A stretch of 64,000 bases of DNA from Chelatococcus sp. HY11. GTDB lineage: Bacteria > Pseudomonadota > Alphaproteobacteria > Rhizobiales > Beijerinckiaceae. Shown here one piece after another: positions 45,964-55,278 of this stretch (position 1 is the stretch's first letter; each line of letters starts with the position of its first letter). The translations under genes and the position numbers were made by a program. The stretch is taken from contig NZ_JAHBRX010000002.1 of NCBI RefSeq assembly GCF_018398335.1, positions 1,550,001 to 1,614,000 of the forward strand. The letters run 5' to 3'. Below the pieces are notes generated by a model. That model searched no databases, was not told where the DNA came from, and was given only the letters and a program-made list of their open reading frames with translations.

Positions 45964-47700
45964 TCATTCGCCGGCACGCTTGAAAAGCGCGCCGTACTGG
46001 GCCTCGTGAAGCCGCTGGTAGGCCCCGCCCGCCTTGACCAGCTCGTCATGACGGCCCTGCTCGACGATGCCGTGGTCATCAACGACGATAATACGGTCCG
46101 CATGCTGGATGGTGGCGAGGCGATGGGCAACGACCAACGTCGTGCGCCCCTTGGACAGATCGGTCAGGGAGCGCTGAATGGCCCGCTCCGTTTCCGTGTC
46201 GAGAGCGGATGTCGCCTCGTCCAGAATGAGGATCGGTGGATCCTTGAGAAACACGCGCGCGATGGCCAGACGCTGCTTCTGGCCGCCGGACAGTTTGACG
46301 CCGCGCTCGCCGATGATGGTGTCATAGCCATTCGGCAGGCGGGCAATAACCTGGTCGAGCCGGCTGCGGCGCGCGGCTTCCTCTATCTCCGCATCACTGG
46401 CGTCGAGGCGGCCGTAGGCGATGTTCTCGCGAATGGTGCCGGCGAAGAGGAAGACGTCCTGCTGCACGATGCCGATCTGTCCACGCAAGGATGCAAGCGT
46501 CATGGATCTGATGTCGATGGCATCGATGCTGATCTCGCCACTGTCGATTTCGTAGAAACGCGGCAGGAGTGAACAGATGGTCGTCTTGCCGGCTCCCGAA
46601 GGGCCAACGAAGGCGACCATTTCACCGGGGCGAACTTCCAGGTTGATCCCCCGCAACACGGGCCTGTCCGGGGTGTAGCCAAAAGCGACGTTGGTATAGC
46701 GGATATGCCCCTTGAGGCCGGAGACGGCCTTGGCGTCTGGCCTGTCCGCGATATCCGGCTCCACAGCGAGAAATTCCATGTAGCGACGGAAGCCGGCAAT
46801 GCCCTTGGGGTACGTCTCGATGACCGAGTTGATCTTCTCGATGGGCCGGAAGAACACCCCGACGAGCAACAGAAAGCCAACGAAACCACCATTAGTCAAT
46901 TCACCCTTGAGCACGAAATAGCTGCCGGCGATCATGACGACCATCTGCGTCAGCCGCATGCTGAAATAGCTGAGTGACGTGGTGACCGCCATGAGACGAT
47001 AGGCGGCCAGCTTGGTGCGACGATAGTTCTGGTTGTCGGAGGCGAACAGCCTGCGCTCGTGGTCCTCATTGGCAAAAGCCTGGACGACGCGGATACCGCC
47101 GACATTGTCCTCGATGCGGGCATTGAAACTGCCGACACGCTCGTAGAGTTGCCGCCAGTTGCGGCTCATGCGGCCGCCGTATCGCGTTGTTACCCAGACG
47201 ATCAGCGGCACGATGGCTGCCGTGATCAGCGCGAGCTGGGGATTGACCATGAACATCAGGACGAACGCGCCGATGAGCGTCATCACCGCGATGAAGAGGT
47301 CCTCCGGACCGTGATGGGCGATTTCACCGATTTCCTCCAGATCCTTGGTGAGCCGGCCGACGATATGGCCCGTCTTCTGATTGTCGAAAAAGCCGAAGGA
47401 TAGTTTCTGGAGATGATCGAAGCTGCGCCGGCGCATCTCCGTTTCGATGTTGATGCCCAGCATGTGGCCGAAATAGACGACCACGGCCATCAAACCGGTA
47501 TTGACGAGGTAAACCGCGAGGAGTCCTGCCGACGCGAGCATGATCAGCATCCAGTCGCCGCTGGGCAGAAGGCTATCCACGAAGATCTTCACAGCCAGAG
47601 GAAAGCCGAGCTCAAGCAGCCCGGACGCGACCGCGCAGGAGAAGTCGAGGGCGAACAAACCCTTGTGTGGTTTATAATATGAGAAGAAATTTCGGAGCAT
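45964..47700 (-). CDS. Exporter-type ABC transporter, fused membrane and ATPase domains
   Basis: The 578-residue half-transporter has an MsbA-like six-helix membrane domain (residues 1 to about 310) and a nucleotide-binding domain with Walker A GPSGAGKTT, Q-loop IVQQDVFLFAGTIRENIAYG, signature LSGGQKQRLAIARVFL, Walker B ILILDEATSALD and H-loop VAHRLATI. It acts as a homodimer. The cargo (lipid, peptide or drug) cannot be deduced. It stands alone between the antiporter and a GntR regulator. Confidence 0.87.
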   Translation of the reverse strand: MLRNFFSYYKPHKGLFALDFSCAVASGLLELGFPLAVKIFVDSLLPSGDWMLIMLASAGLLAVYLVNTGLMAVVVYFGHMLGINIETEMRRRSFDHLQKLSFGFFDNQKTGHIVGRLTKDLEEIGEIAHHGPEDLFIAVMTLIGAFVLMFMVNPQLALITAAIVPLIVWVTTRYGGRMSRNWRQLYERVGSFNARIEDNVGGIRVVQAFANEDHERRLFASDNQNYRRTKLAAYRLMAVTTSLSYFSMRLTQMVVMIAGSYFVLKGELTNGGFVGFLLLVGVFFRPIEKINSVIETYPKGIAGFRRYMEFLAVEPDIADRPDAKAVSGLKGHIRYTNVAFGYTPDRPVLRGINLEVRPGEMVAFVGPSGAGKTTICSLLPRFYEIDSGEISIDAIDIRSMTLASLRGQIGIVQQDVFLFAGTIRENIAYGRLDASDAEIEEAARRSRLDQVIARLPNGYDTIIGERGVKLSGGQKQRLAIARVFLKDPPILILDEATSALDTETERAIQRSLTDLSKGRTTLVVAHRLATIQHADRIIVVDDHGIVEQGRHDELVKAGGAYQRLHEAQYGALFKRAGE

Positions 47701-47934
47701 GCGCGGTCGTCAGGCAGTGAATCGGCGCCGCACCTTATCCCCGTTGACCGGGAAAGGCCCGATGAAAAAAGGTGATAGCCTCAGAATCGACCTCAACAAT
47801 CCCGGCAGGCGGGCGCGTTGTTGAATGCTTCATGAAATACGCCCAAAAGAGCCGCCGATCGGCCGACGACCCCGGGCGAACAGGGCGGTTACCAGCATGT
47901 ACGGCTCGACGCGACCGGAAACTTCAGAGGCGCC

Positions 47935-48741
47935 TCACTGGCCGGCGGGCAAACCGTCGGACCAGAGGAATTCCGATTTCTTGCCCTTACGTGTCATCGA
48001 CATCTGATATTCATAGATATCGGGCCGATAAAGAGCCTCAAGAAACTCGACCGGCTTTCCCTTCTGGTCGCGCACGAGGCGGCGGATGCTGAGCAAGGCC
48101 GCTCCGATATCGACGTCGAGCAATGGCGCCACCCGCGTGTCGGCAAGCTTCGCCGTGATGGTCTGGTCCGCGCGCGCGACTTTGATGCCCGCCTTCTCGA
48201 ACAGGCTCAGCAAAGGTCGTTCAAGCAGCTCGCCCTGGCTGTAGCTGCGTCCCACAGCCTCGGGCACGTGGGTCGTGAGAAATGAGAAGGGCGTGTCCTC
48301 ATGGCGCCTGACGCGTACGACGCGCTGTACGACGGCGCCTGGTTCCAGCTCGAGCCTTGCTGCGATCTCCGGCGATGCCGGTATATAGTCGAACTCGACC
48401 AGATCGACACGGGTCTTGAGCCCCATAGCGAGCAGGTTCTCAAGCATGCCCCTCAGGCTGGTATCGATAGGCGGCGGCGTGATGACCGGCTGGGCGAAAT
48501 TGCCCTTTCCATGGCGGCGTACGATCAGGCCTTCCGCCGCCAAGCGATCCAGGGCACGTCTCACGGTAATGCGTGAGACGTTGAACAGATCCTCCAGTTT
48601 GTGCTCGGAAGGCAAAGCTTTGCCCGCCGGGTAGTCGCCGTCGACAATCTGTTGACGCAGCACAACATAGACCTGATGGTGCAGAGGGGCCGCAATCTCC
48701 TGCCTCAAGTCTTTCGGCCGCCTGGTGATGCCGGTCGTCAT
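47935..48741 (-). CDS. GntR family regulator, HutC/UTRA type
   Basis: The protein has 268 residues from the ATG at 48741 after GAGGAG. It has an N-terminal winged helix (LRQQIVDGDYPAGKALPSEHKLEDLFNVSRITVRRALDRLAAEGLIVRRHGKGNF) and a C-terminal UTRA ligand domain (VQRVVRVRRHEDTPFSFLTTHVPE, LFEKAGIKVARADQTITAKLAD). It lies after the SDR gene on the same strand. It is the likely regulator of the 48-57 kb locus, whose two divergent promoter regions share the motif AACTTGTAAT. Confidence 0.87.
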   Translation of the reverse strand: MTTGITRRPKDLRQEIAAPLHHQVYVVLRQQIVDGDYPAGKALPSEHKLEDLFNVSRITVRRALDRLAAEGLIVRRHGKGNFAQPVITPPPIDTSLRGMLENLLAMGLKTRVDLVEFDYIPASPEIAARLELEPGAVVQRVVRVRRHEDTPFSFLTTHVPEAVGRSYSQGELLERPLLSLFEKAGIKVARADQTITAKLADTRVAPLLDVDIGAALLSIRRLVRDQKGKPVEFLEALYRPDIYEYQMSMTRKGKKSEFLWSDGLPAGQ

Positions 48742-48834
48742 CGCTTCTCCTCGTCCCCCACGATGATGCGCCTCTTTCCTACCGCGAGCCTTTACGCAAC
48801 CCGATCGGGAGATCAAGCTGCTTTGCAATAGCGC

Positions 48835-49599
48835 TCAAGCAGCCGTCACACCCCCATCCACACACAATATTTGCCCGGTGATGAAGGAGGCGCCCGCGGA
48901 GGTGAGAAAGCGCAATGTCTCCGCCACCTCGGTTGCTTCTCCGAAACGCCCGAGCGGGATGCTGCTCACGAGTTTCTGGGCGCGTGCAGTGTCGGCTCTC
49001 GCCACCGCCGTCATCGGTGTCGTGATGGGGCCGGGTGCAACCGCGTTCACGCGCACGCCGCGCGGCGCCAGTTCGAGCGCGAGGGCCTTGGTCAGGCCAT
49101 TCAGGCCGGCCTTCGAGGCCGCGTAGGCGGCGGCGCGTGGATGCCCGATCATCCCGATCTGGCTCGATACGAAGGTTATCGCGCTGGGCGCACCGGAAGC
49201 CATCGCAAGCGCGCAGTCCCGGGCCAGGGTAAAACCGGCCGTGAGATTGATGTCGAGCACGCGCTGCCAGTCTGCCAGCCCGGTCTCAAGCCCCGGCCGA
49301 TGATCGAAGATGCCGGCGCAGGACACGAGGCCATCAAGGCCGCCAAGAAGGTTGACCGCAAGCTGTACCCATCCGCTGGAGCGCTCGAATTCGGTCAGAT
49401 CGGCAGCGATGATATGCTCCATCGGGAGATCCGCGAGACCATCCTGGCGTCGCAGGGCATCGCCCTCGGTGGCATCGCGCACCAGCGCGACACAGCGCGC
49501 GCCATCCGCGAGCGCCAACCGGAGGAAGGCTAGCCCGATGCCTGAGCCAGCACCGGTGACAAGCAGGCGACGGTCAGCCAAACTTGTAATACTTGTCAT
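48835..49599 (-). CDS. Short-chain dehydrogenase/reductase
   Basis: The protein has about 254 residues (start ATG 49599; an upstream ATG at 49617 is possible). It is a classical SDR: cofactor loop VTGAGSGIGLAF, NAG-equivalent VSCAGIFDH, catalytic Ser in FVSSQIGMIG, YAASK with Tyr and Lys, and the C-terminal ITGQILCVDGG. The acidic or basic residue deciding NAD or NADP is not obvious. It is paired head-to-head with the carboxymuconolactone-decarboxylase-like gene at 49641. Confidence 0.88.
   Translation of the reverse strand: MTSITSLADRRLLVTGAGSGIGLAFLRLALADGARCVALVRDATEGDALRRQDGLADLPMEHIIAADLTEFERSSGWVQLAVNLLGGLDGLVSCAGIFDHRPGLETGLADWQRVLDINLTAGFTLARDCALAMASGAPSAITFVSSQIGMIGHPRAAAYAASKAGLNGLTKALALELAPRGVRVNAVAPGPITTPMTAVARADTARAQKLVSSIPLGRFGEATEVAETLRFLTSAGASFITGQILCVDGGVTAA
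49581..49599. promoter_or_regulatory. Tandem ACTTGT motifs at the SDR start
   Basis: AACTTGTAAT (49581-49590) and ACTTGTCAT (49591-49599) are nine-base-spaced repeats at the start of the SDR gene and next to the divergent gene at 49641. The 10-mer AACTTGTAAT recurs exactly at 52064-52073 in the other divergent promoter region of this locus. Confidence 0.4.
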
Positions 49600-49640
49600 A
49601 TTCGACACCTTTTGCATGATGATTCGAGGAGACGTCCCCG

Positions 49641-50348
49641 ATGACTACGCCTCTCGATTTGACAGCGCTCCTGTCCGGCATTCGTGCGAAGCGCGGCTAT
49701 CTGCTGCCGCACCACGGACTGATGGCGATTACCGCGCCGGCGTTGCTTGACGCTTATGACGCCGCCTATACCGCCATGGCGCTCGACGACCGGGTCTTGA
49801 GCCATCACGATCGCGAATTCGTCTGGCTCGCGATCCTGATCGCCACCGATGAGGCGATCGCCACCCACCACATCGCCAAGTTCAAGGCAGCTGGCGGCAC
49901 CGATGGGGAGGTGGAGGTCATCCTGACGGTGACCGCGCTCGCCCTCGGCTTCGAATCCTACCGCTTTGTCGAAAAGAACTGGCTTACCCATCTGCCCGCC
50001 TGCGATCCGCGGGCGATCTACTTGCGAGCGCTGCGCTCCGCGGCAGCCAGCGTTCCGATGCGTCTCGTCCATATGGCCGCGGCGGCTGTCTTTGTCTGCA
50101 AGGCGGGTTGGGACGCGGTCGCCCTGCAGATCGTCGCCGCCTACGAGGACGCGGTTCCGGAACTCGACCTCGCGGAAGCCGTCTCGCTGACCATGTTCCC
50201 CGGCAGTGTCCCGCATTTCGTCGAAGCCGCCCGCGTCTGGCAGGAACTCATCGTCGAGGGGAAGGTGCCGGCGTCTTCGACGTTTCGTGAGTGGGCTGAA
50301 ATGTCGGGGCAAGGTGGATTCGACGAAGCCAACCGCGCGCCGCGCTGA
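49641..50348 (+). CDS. Carboxymuconolactone-decarboxylase-like protein, tandem domain
   Basis: The protein has 235 residues. The first half (RGYLLPHHGLMAITAPALLDAYDAAYTAM; REFVWLAILIATDEAIATHHIAKFKAAGG) has the helix-E-x-H layout of the PcaC/AhpD fold, without the CxxC of peroxidase-type AhpD. The second half repeats the pattern in looser form (LRALRSAAASVPMRLVHMAAAAVFVCKAGW). A clear paralogue is at 56111-56824. A decarboxylase or hydrolytic role is possible, but no member of this branch is known to me biochemically. Confidence 0.75.
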   Translation: MTTPLDLTALLSGIRAKRGYLLPHHGLMAITAPALLDAYDAAYTAMALDDRVLSHHDREFVWLAILIATDEAIATHHIAKFKAAGGTDGEVEVILTVTALALGFESYRFVEKNWLTHLPACDPRAIYLRALRSAAASVPMRLVHMAAAAVFVCKAGWDAVALQIVAAYEDAVPELDLAEAVSLTMFPGSVPHFVEAARVWQELIVEGKVPASSTFREWAEMSGQGGFDEANRAPR

Positions 50349-50380
50349 AAACATGGTGCGGCGTGCGTGCGTTGTGCTGC

Positions 50381-51991
50381 TCACGACGCCTCTCCGAGGA
50401 TGAAATCGCTCGCGCGCTCGGCGATCATCATCGTCGGCGCATGTGTGTTGGAAGAAGGCATGCGCGGCATGATGGAGGCGTCGACCACGCGCAGGCCAGG
50501 AATGCCATGCACCTTGAGATGCTGGTCAACAACGGCCAGATCGTCCGTGCCCATCCGGCAACTGCCGACCGGGTGAAACACGGTGTCGGCGACGCCCCGC
50601 AACCAGTGCTCGATGTCAGCGTCCGTGACGACATCGGGACCTGGAGCGAGTTCTGGCCCCCGGAAGCGATCAAAAGCCGGCTGAGCGAAGACGCGACGGA
50701 GGGCCTTCACGCCCTCACGCAAGACATGAAGATCCGCCGGGTCGGAGAGGTAGTTGGGCCTGATGCGCGGCGCGGCGAGCGGATCGGCGCTGCCGATCGT
50801 GATTTCGCCACGGCTATGGGGGCGCAACTGATAGACATTGGCGAAAAAGCCGTGGCCGTCGTAGCGACCGCTGGCCTTTGCCAGGAACGGCAATCTAAGG
50901 GCTGCGGTCGAAAGACCGGGGAGGAAATGCGATTGCAGGTCCGGCTCGTCGAGGGCGGGGTCCGACTTGAAGAACGCGCCGCCTTCAAGCGGGAAGGAGG
51001 CCGCAGGCCCGCTTTTGAGAAAGATCGCCCTAAGGAGGGCAAGCGCCGCGCGATCGCCGCGCAACGTGCTATACAGCGTGACCGGCTCCAGGCATGCATG
51101 CTCCACCCTGGCCAGAAGATGGTCCTGGAGGTTCTTGCCCACGCCTTTGAGATCCCGCACGACGGGAATTCCGTGGCGGCGAAGCAGATCCGCATCGCCG
51201 ATACCGGAATGCATCAGGGCGGCAGGAGAATTCACCGTTCCGCAGGATAGAATGATATCCCGCTCAGCGCGGATCGATTGCCGCTCACGCCCCGTCAGGA
51301 TCTCGACCCCGGTCGCGCGCCCGTTTTCTACGATAACCTTCAGAAGGCGCGCATCCGTCCGGATGACGAGATTGGGACGTTGACGCGCGGGGCCAAGAAA
51401 GGCGCGCGCCGCGCTCCAACGCTCTCCATTCTTCGTGGTGAAATCGTAACGGCCGAAGCCTTCCTGCGTTTCGCCGTTGAAATCCAGATTGAACGGATAG
51501 CCGGCTTGCTGTCCGGCCGCCACAAAGGCGTCAAACAGAGGGTTGGGGGTATTCGGCCGGGAGATGGGCAGCGGCCCGGCTCCGCCATGGAAGGCATTGG
51601 CGCCAGGCTGGTAACTCTCGCCGCGCATGAAAGCGGGCAAGACCTTGTCGAACGACCATTCCGGCAAGCCCATCTGGGCCCAGCCGTCATAGTCCAGCCG
51701 CGTGCCGCGGGTGTAGACCATTCCGTTGATGGCTGATGAACCGCCGAGGACCCGCCCGCGCGGCCAGAACAGTTGTCGGTCGTTGAGATGGGGTTCCGGC
51801 TCCGTGCGGTAGAACCAGTTGGCGTAGCGGCTGCGGAGCAAAACGCCGGTCATCAGCGGAACGCGGAAAAGCGGATTCCAGTCGGATCCGCCAGCTTCCA
51901 GGAGAAGCACACGATGGTGGGGATCGGCGGACAGGCGATTGGCGAGGACGCAGCCGGCCGAGCCGGCGCCGACAATGATGAAGTCGAATCC
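50381..51991 (-). CDS. GMC family oxidoreductase (choline/alcohol dehydrogenase-like)
   Basis: The flavoprotein has 536 residues from the GTG at 51991, which directly opens the FAD motif FDFIIVGAGSAGCVLANRLS; a longer frame to 52111 would add an unnatural tail. GMC signatures are GRVLGGSSAINGMVYTRG and ILSCGTVNSPAALMHSGIG, with the C-terminal catalytic region FHPVGSCRMG and PSSNTHAPTMMIAERASD. It oxidises an alcohol, aldehyde or polyol with FAD. It is divergent from the SDR/ABC operon at 52129. Confidence 0.87.
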   Translation of the reverse strand, partial: GFDFIIVGAGSAGCVLANRLSADPHHRVLLLEAGGSDWNPLFRVPLMTGVLLRSRYANWFYRTEPEPHLNDRQLFWPRGRVLGGSSAINGMVYTRGTRLDYDGWAQMGLPEWSFDKVLPAFMRGESYQPGANAFHGGAGPLPISRPNTPNPLFDAFVAAGQQAGYPFNLDFNGETQEGFGRYDFTTKNGERWSAARAFLGPARQRPNLVIRTDARLLKVIVENGRATGVEILTGRERQSIRAERDIILSCGTVNSPAALMHSGIGDADLLRRHGIPVVRDLKGVGKNLQDHLLARVEHACLEPVTLYSTLRGDRAALALLRAIFLKSGPAASFPLEGGAFFKSDPALDEPDLQSHFLPGLSTAALRLPFLAKASGRYDGHGFFANVYQLRPHSRGEITIGSADPLAAPRIRPNYLSDPADLHVLREGVKALRRVFAQPAFDRFRGPELAPGPDVVTDADIEHWLRGVADTVFHPVGSCRMGTDDLAVVDQHLKVHGIPGLRVVDASIMPRMPSSNTHAPTMMIAERASDFILGEAS

Positions 51992-52005
51992 CACGGAAGC
52001 CCCAT

Positions 52006-52073
52006 TTGACAAATTACTTGTACTTTGTTTATAACAAGAATAACAGAGGTTGACGGGAATAACAACTTGTAAT
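52006..52073. promoter_or_regulatory. Divergent promoter region with ACTTGT operators
   Basis: TTGACA (52006-52011) and TATAAC (52030-52035), spacer 18, form a good plus-strand promoter for the gene at 52129. The spacer holds ATTACTTGTA (52013-52022), and AACTTGTAAT lies at 52064-52073. On the minus strand TTGTTA and TATTCT, 17 bases apart, could serve the GMC gene. The same motif at 49581 suggests a shared regulator, probably the HutC-type GntR. Confidence 0.55.
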
Positions 52074-52128
52074 GGCCGCGGGGATGTGAGGGCGAAACGG
52101 CCTGCGTTCATCGCGGGGGAGAGCGTTG

Positions 52129-52875
52129 ATGCAGCATTCAGCGGGGCGGCCGCTTTCAGGGCAGGTCGCGCTTGTCACAGGCGGTGCGCGTGGTATCGGG
52201 GCTGCGGTCTGTCAGGCTCTCGCGCAGGACGGGGCGACTGTTTATGCCGCGGACTTGTTGTCCTGTGAGCAAACCGTGGCTGCGATTGCCGAGGCGGGCG
52301 GCCTGGCGCATGCGCGCAAGCTTGATGTTTCCGATCGGAATGCCTGTGTCGCCCTTGCTAACGAGATCGTGGCGGCCAAGCAACGTCTCGATATCCTTGT
52401 CTGCAACGCGGGGATCTGTCCGCCCGGCACGGTGGCTGGCGACTGGGAGCAGTGGGACCGCGTCATCGATGTGAACGTAAACGGTACCCAGGCCTGTATC
52501 GCCGCCTGCTGGCCGCATATGATTGCGTGCGGCTATGGACGGATCGTGCTGGTGAGTTCGATGGCCTATTATCAGGGCGGTGTCATTGTCGGCACGGAGT
52601 ATTCCGCGTCGAAGGGCGCGGTCGCGGCTATGACTCGTCATGTTGCCCGTAACGGCGGTCCGCATGGAATACTCTGCAATGCCGTGGCGCCTGGCGTGAT
52701 CGCGACAGACATGACGGCCAGTTTCTCCAAGCCTGATCCGCAAGCTATCCCTCTACGGCGCGTTGGAACGGCCGAGGACGTTGCGGGGCCTGTCCGCTTT
52801 CTCTGCGGGCCCTATTCAGCCTACATGACCGGTACAATTTTGAATGTCACGGGCGGCATCGTGCTCGCGGCGTGA
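52129..52875 (+). CDS. Short-chain dehydrogenase/reductase
   Basis: The protein has 248 residues from the ATG at 52129, with GGGGGAGAG upstream. Motifs are VTGGARGIGAAVC, VCNAGICPPG, catalytic Ser in VLVSSMAYYQGG, Tyr/Lys in YSASKGAVAAM and the C-terminal YMTGTILNVTGGI. It is the first gene of the plus-strand operon running through the haem-degrading-domain protein and ABC importer to 56824. Together with the SDR at 48835 and the GMC enzyme it gives three redox steps on an unknown substrate. Confidence 0.88.
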   Translation: MQHSAGRPLSGQVALVTGGARGIGAAVCQALAQDGATVYAADLLSCEQTVAAIAEAGGLAHARKLDVSDRNACVALANEIVAAKQRLDILVCNAGICPPGTVAGDWEQWDRVIDVNVNGTQACIAACWPHMIACGYGRIVLVSSMAYYQGGVIVGTEYSASKGAVAAMTRHVARNGGPHGILCNAVAPGVIATDMTASFSKPDPQAIPLRRVGTAEDVAGPVRFLCGPYSAYMTGTILNVTGGIVLAA

Positions 52876-52884
52876 GGGAGCGAT

Positions 52885-53346
52885 ATGACCATGGACCATG
52901 TGGCCGCCAAGGTCGGGATCGAGGCTGACGAGCGTCTGTTGGCGAGGCTTCCGCTTGACGCGGATACGCTGCATGAGCTCGGCGGGAATTTGCTGGCGCG
53001 TGCGCCGGCTCCGTTATCCGCGAAAATCGTGTTGGGACGTCGTACCGTCCTGATGCTCGCCAAAGACGGTACGGGTCTCGACAACGAACGTTTCCTCGAT
53101 CTCAAGATCAATACCGTATTCAATTGTGGACATAGCTCGCTCTGGTGGTTCCACCACCTGCGGGCGACGGGACGTAGGCTTGCGGATGTCGCATGGGCAG
53201 ATCCAAAGGCTGTTATCGACATGGGCGGTGGTGTCCCGCTTTTCGCCGGCACGCAGCTTGTGGGTGCACTTGCCGTGTCGGGGCTGCCCCATGAGGATGA
53301 CCATGCGCTGATCATGGAAGCTGTGCGGCGGATGATCGAATCTTGA
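52885..53346 (+). CDS. Haem-degrading domain (HbpS/UPF0303-like) protein
   Basis: The small protein has 153 residues, with GAGGGAG before the ATG. Segments RTVLMLAKDGTGLDNERFLDLKINTVFNCGHSSLWWFHHLRATGRR and AVIDMGGGVPLFAGTQLVGALAVSGLPHEDDHALIMEAVRRM match the haem-degrading/UPF0303 fold, related to HbpS and GlcG. In many catabolic operons such proteins accompany oxidoreductases with unclear roles. Translation is closely linked to the SDR (gap of nine bases). Confidence 0.75.
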   Translation: MTMDHVAAKVGIEADERLLARLPLDADTLHELGGNLLARAPAPLSAKIVLGRRTVLMLAKDGTGLDNERFLDLKINTVFNCGHSSLWWFHHLRATGRRLADVAWADPKAVIDMGGGVPLFAGTQLVGALAVSGLPHEDDHALIMEAVRRMIES

Positions 53347-53408
53347 TAGAAATATTCAGTTTCTAGAAATAACGCCATAAAACTCATAATGCATAGGGGA
53401 TCGTAATC

Positions 53409-54479
53409 ATGGCAAACAAGGCAGACTTCTCCCGTCGATCGATCATGGTGGCCGCTGGCGGCATTGCAGCAGCGAGTTTTCTGCCGAAAAACGTCTATGC
53501 GCAGGCGTCCATGCCTGAGCTGACAACACTCCGGTCCACATCGAAATCTTGGCTTTGGGCTGCTGAAGATTATGCAACAGCGGCTGGATTCTTCACGGAA
53601 GCCCGCGTGAAGGTCAATTCCAATGCGTCCAACCGCGGCACCAATGTCGCCGCGCTGCAGGGAGGTGGCGTGGATATCGTGCTGGGGGATCCCGGTGAGG
53701 TCCTGCGCGCCCGTACGCAGAACCTGCAGATCCGTACATTCATCGCGACGGTCAACCGTTATGCGAGCCATGTTCTCCTGAAAAAGGACATTCTGGCGAA
53801 GCGAGGTGTTGACGAGAAGTCACCGCAGGACAAGAAGGTCGAAGCACTGAAGGGACTCAAGCTGGGCACGACCGGGCCGGGCGCGGCGCCGGACGCGCTG
53901 TTCCGCTACCTTGCCTCGACGGTCGGGCTCGATGCGAACAAGGACTTCCAGCTGGTGCCGATCCAGGGTGGCGGGCCCGCGATACTGGCCGCCTTGCAGC
54001 AGGGTGTGATCGAGGGCTTCTGCCTCTCGTCGCCAACCGCCGACATGGCGGTTCAGAAGCAGGATTGCGGCTACCTTTTCCAGATGGCGCTCAACCCGCC
54101 CGCGGAGATGAAGGAAGTACAGTATATCGTCGCGTCCGCTGGCGAGGCGACGATTGCCGGCAAGCGTGATGCGCTGGAGCGCTATACGCGCGGTATCGCC
54201 TTGGCTCTGCGCTCCATCAGGAACGAGCCTGAAAAGTTCAAGGCCTGGGCGAAGGACTGGTTCGAGGGGCTGGAGCCGGAGACGTTCAACCTGGCCTTTG
54301 CCAACAATGGCGCGATTTACTTCGAGGATCCGACGCCGAAGCGCGCGTTGCTCGAGAAAAACATCGCCTTCATCAATATCGTCAACCAGCAGATGGGCGC
54401 TCCCGCGCTCCCGACAACTCTCACCTTCGAAACCGTCAGCGATCCCTCAATAGCGGACGCAGCGATGAAGGGGCTGTAA
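53409..54479 (+). CDS. NMT1/SsuA-type ABC transporter substrate-binding protein
   Basis: The 356-residue protein has a twin-arginine-like leader (FSRRSIMVAAGGIAAASFLPKNVYAQ). The mature domain is NMT1/THI5-like (TSKSWLWAAEDYATAAGFFTEARVKVN; ALQGGGVDIVLGDPGEVLRA; LKLGTTGPGAAPDALFRYLASTVGLD), as in sulfonate, taurine, nitrate and aromatic-compound importers. It overlaps the ATPase gene by one base. The substrate is unknown. Confidence 0.87.
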   Translation: MANKADFSRRSIMVAAGGIAAASFLPKNVYAQASMPELTTLRSTSKSWLWAAEDYATAAGFFTEARVKVNSNASNRGTNVAALQGGGVDIVLGDPGEVLRARTQNLQIRTFIATVNRYASHVLLKKDILAKRGVDEKSPQDKKVEALKGLKLGTTGPGAAPDALFRYLASTVGLDANKDFQLVPIQGGGPAILAALQQGVIEGFCLSSPTADMAVQKQDCGYLFQMALNPPAEMKEVQYIVASAGEATIAGKRDALERYTRGIALALRSIRNEPEKFKAWAKDWFEGLEPETFNLAFANNGAIYFEDPTPKRALLEKNIAFINIVNQQMGAPALPTTLTFETVSDPSIADAAMKGL

Positions 54480-55264
54480 TGACTGCGGCAGCCATCAGCA
54501 TCGAGCGGGTAGACAAGCGCTATGTCGGGCGAGGCCGCGAGGTCGTTGCACTGGACCATGTATCGCTGACGGTCGACGAAGGCGAATTCGTCGCCTTCGT
54601 CGGTCCGTCCGGTTGCGGCAAGTCCACATTGCTCAACATGATCGCCGGGATCATCCCGATGACCTCTGGCACGATCGTGCATGAGGGGCGAAACGTCACC
54701 GCGATCAACCGGCGTGTCGGCTATCTCACCCAGGCCGACAGTGTGCTCCCCTGGCGCACCGTGGAGCGCAACGTCGGCCTGCCGCTCGAATATCGCGGTA
54801 TGCCGACGGCCGAGCGGCAGAAGCGCGTCGAGGAGATGCTGGCGCTCGTCGACCTCAAGGGTTTCGGAAAGGCCTTTCCGAAGGAGCTCTCCGGCGGCAT
54901 GCGCAAGCGTGTCGCGCTCGCCCAGATGCTGGCCTATGGCCCCGATACGCTGCTGATGGACGAGCCATTCGGCGCCCTCGATGCCCAGCTCAAGCTCGTG
55001 ATGCAGCAACAGCTCCTGCGCATCTGGCAGGAGCAGAAGAAGACGATCGTCTTCGTCACCCATGATCTCGCCGAGGCGATCGCGCTCGCCTCGCGCGTTG
55101 TCGTGTTCTCCGGCCGGCCAGGGCGCATCAAGTATATCGAGAAGATCGACATTCCCTATCCGCGAGATGTCTTCAAGGTTCGTTTCCTGCCCGAGTTCGA
55201 GGCGGCCTATGATAACCTCTGGCGCGAGCTCTCGCCGGAAATCGCCAAGGGAGAGGACCTGTGA
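54479..55264 (+). CDS. SsuB/TauB-type ABC transporter ATP-binding protein
   Basis: The 261-residue protein has Walker A GPSGCGKST, Q-loop LTQADSVLPWRTVERN, signature LSGGMRKRVALAQML, Walker B TLLMDEPFGALDAQ and H-loop VTHDLAEAI. It is the single ATPase gene of the importer 53409-56106. Confidence 0.9.
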   Translation: MTAAAISIERVDKRYVGRGREVVALDHVSLTVDEGEFVAFVGPSGCGKSTLLNMIAGIIPMTSGTIVHEGRNVTAINRRVGYLTQADSVLPWRTVERNVGLPLEYRGMPTAERQKRVEEMLALVDLKGFGKAFPKELSGGMRKRVALAQMLAYGPDTLLMDEPFGALDAQLKLVMQQQLLRIWQEQKKTIVFVTHDLAEAIALASRVVVFSGRPGRIKYIEKIDIPYPRDVFKVRFLPEFEAAYDNLWRELSPEIAKGEDL

Positions 55265-55278
55265 GCGGAGGACGCGCC

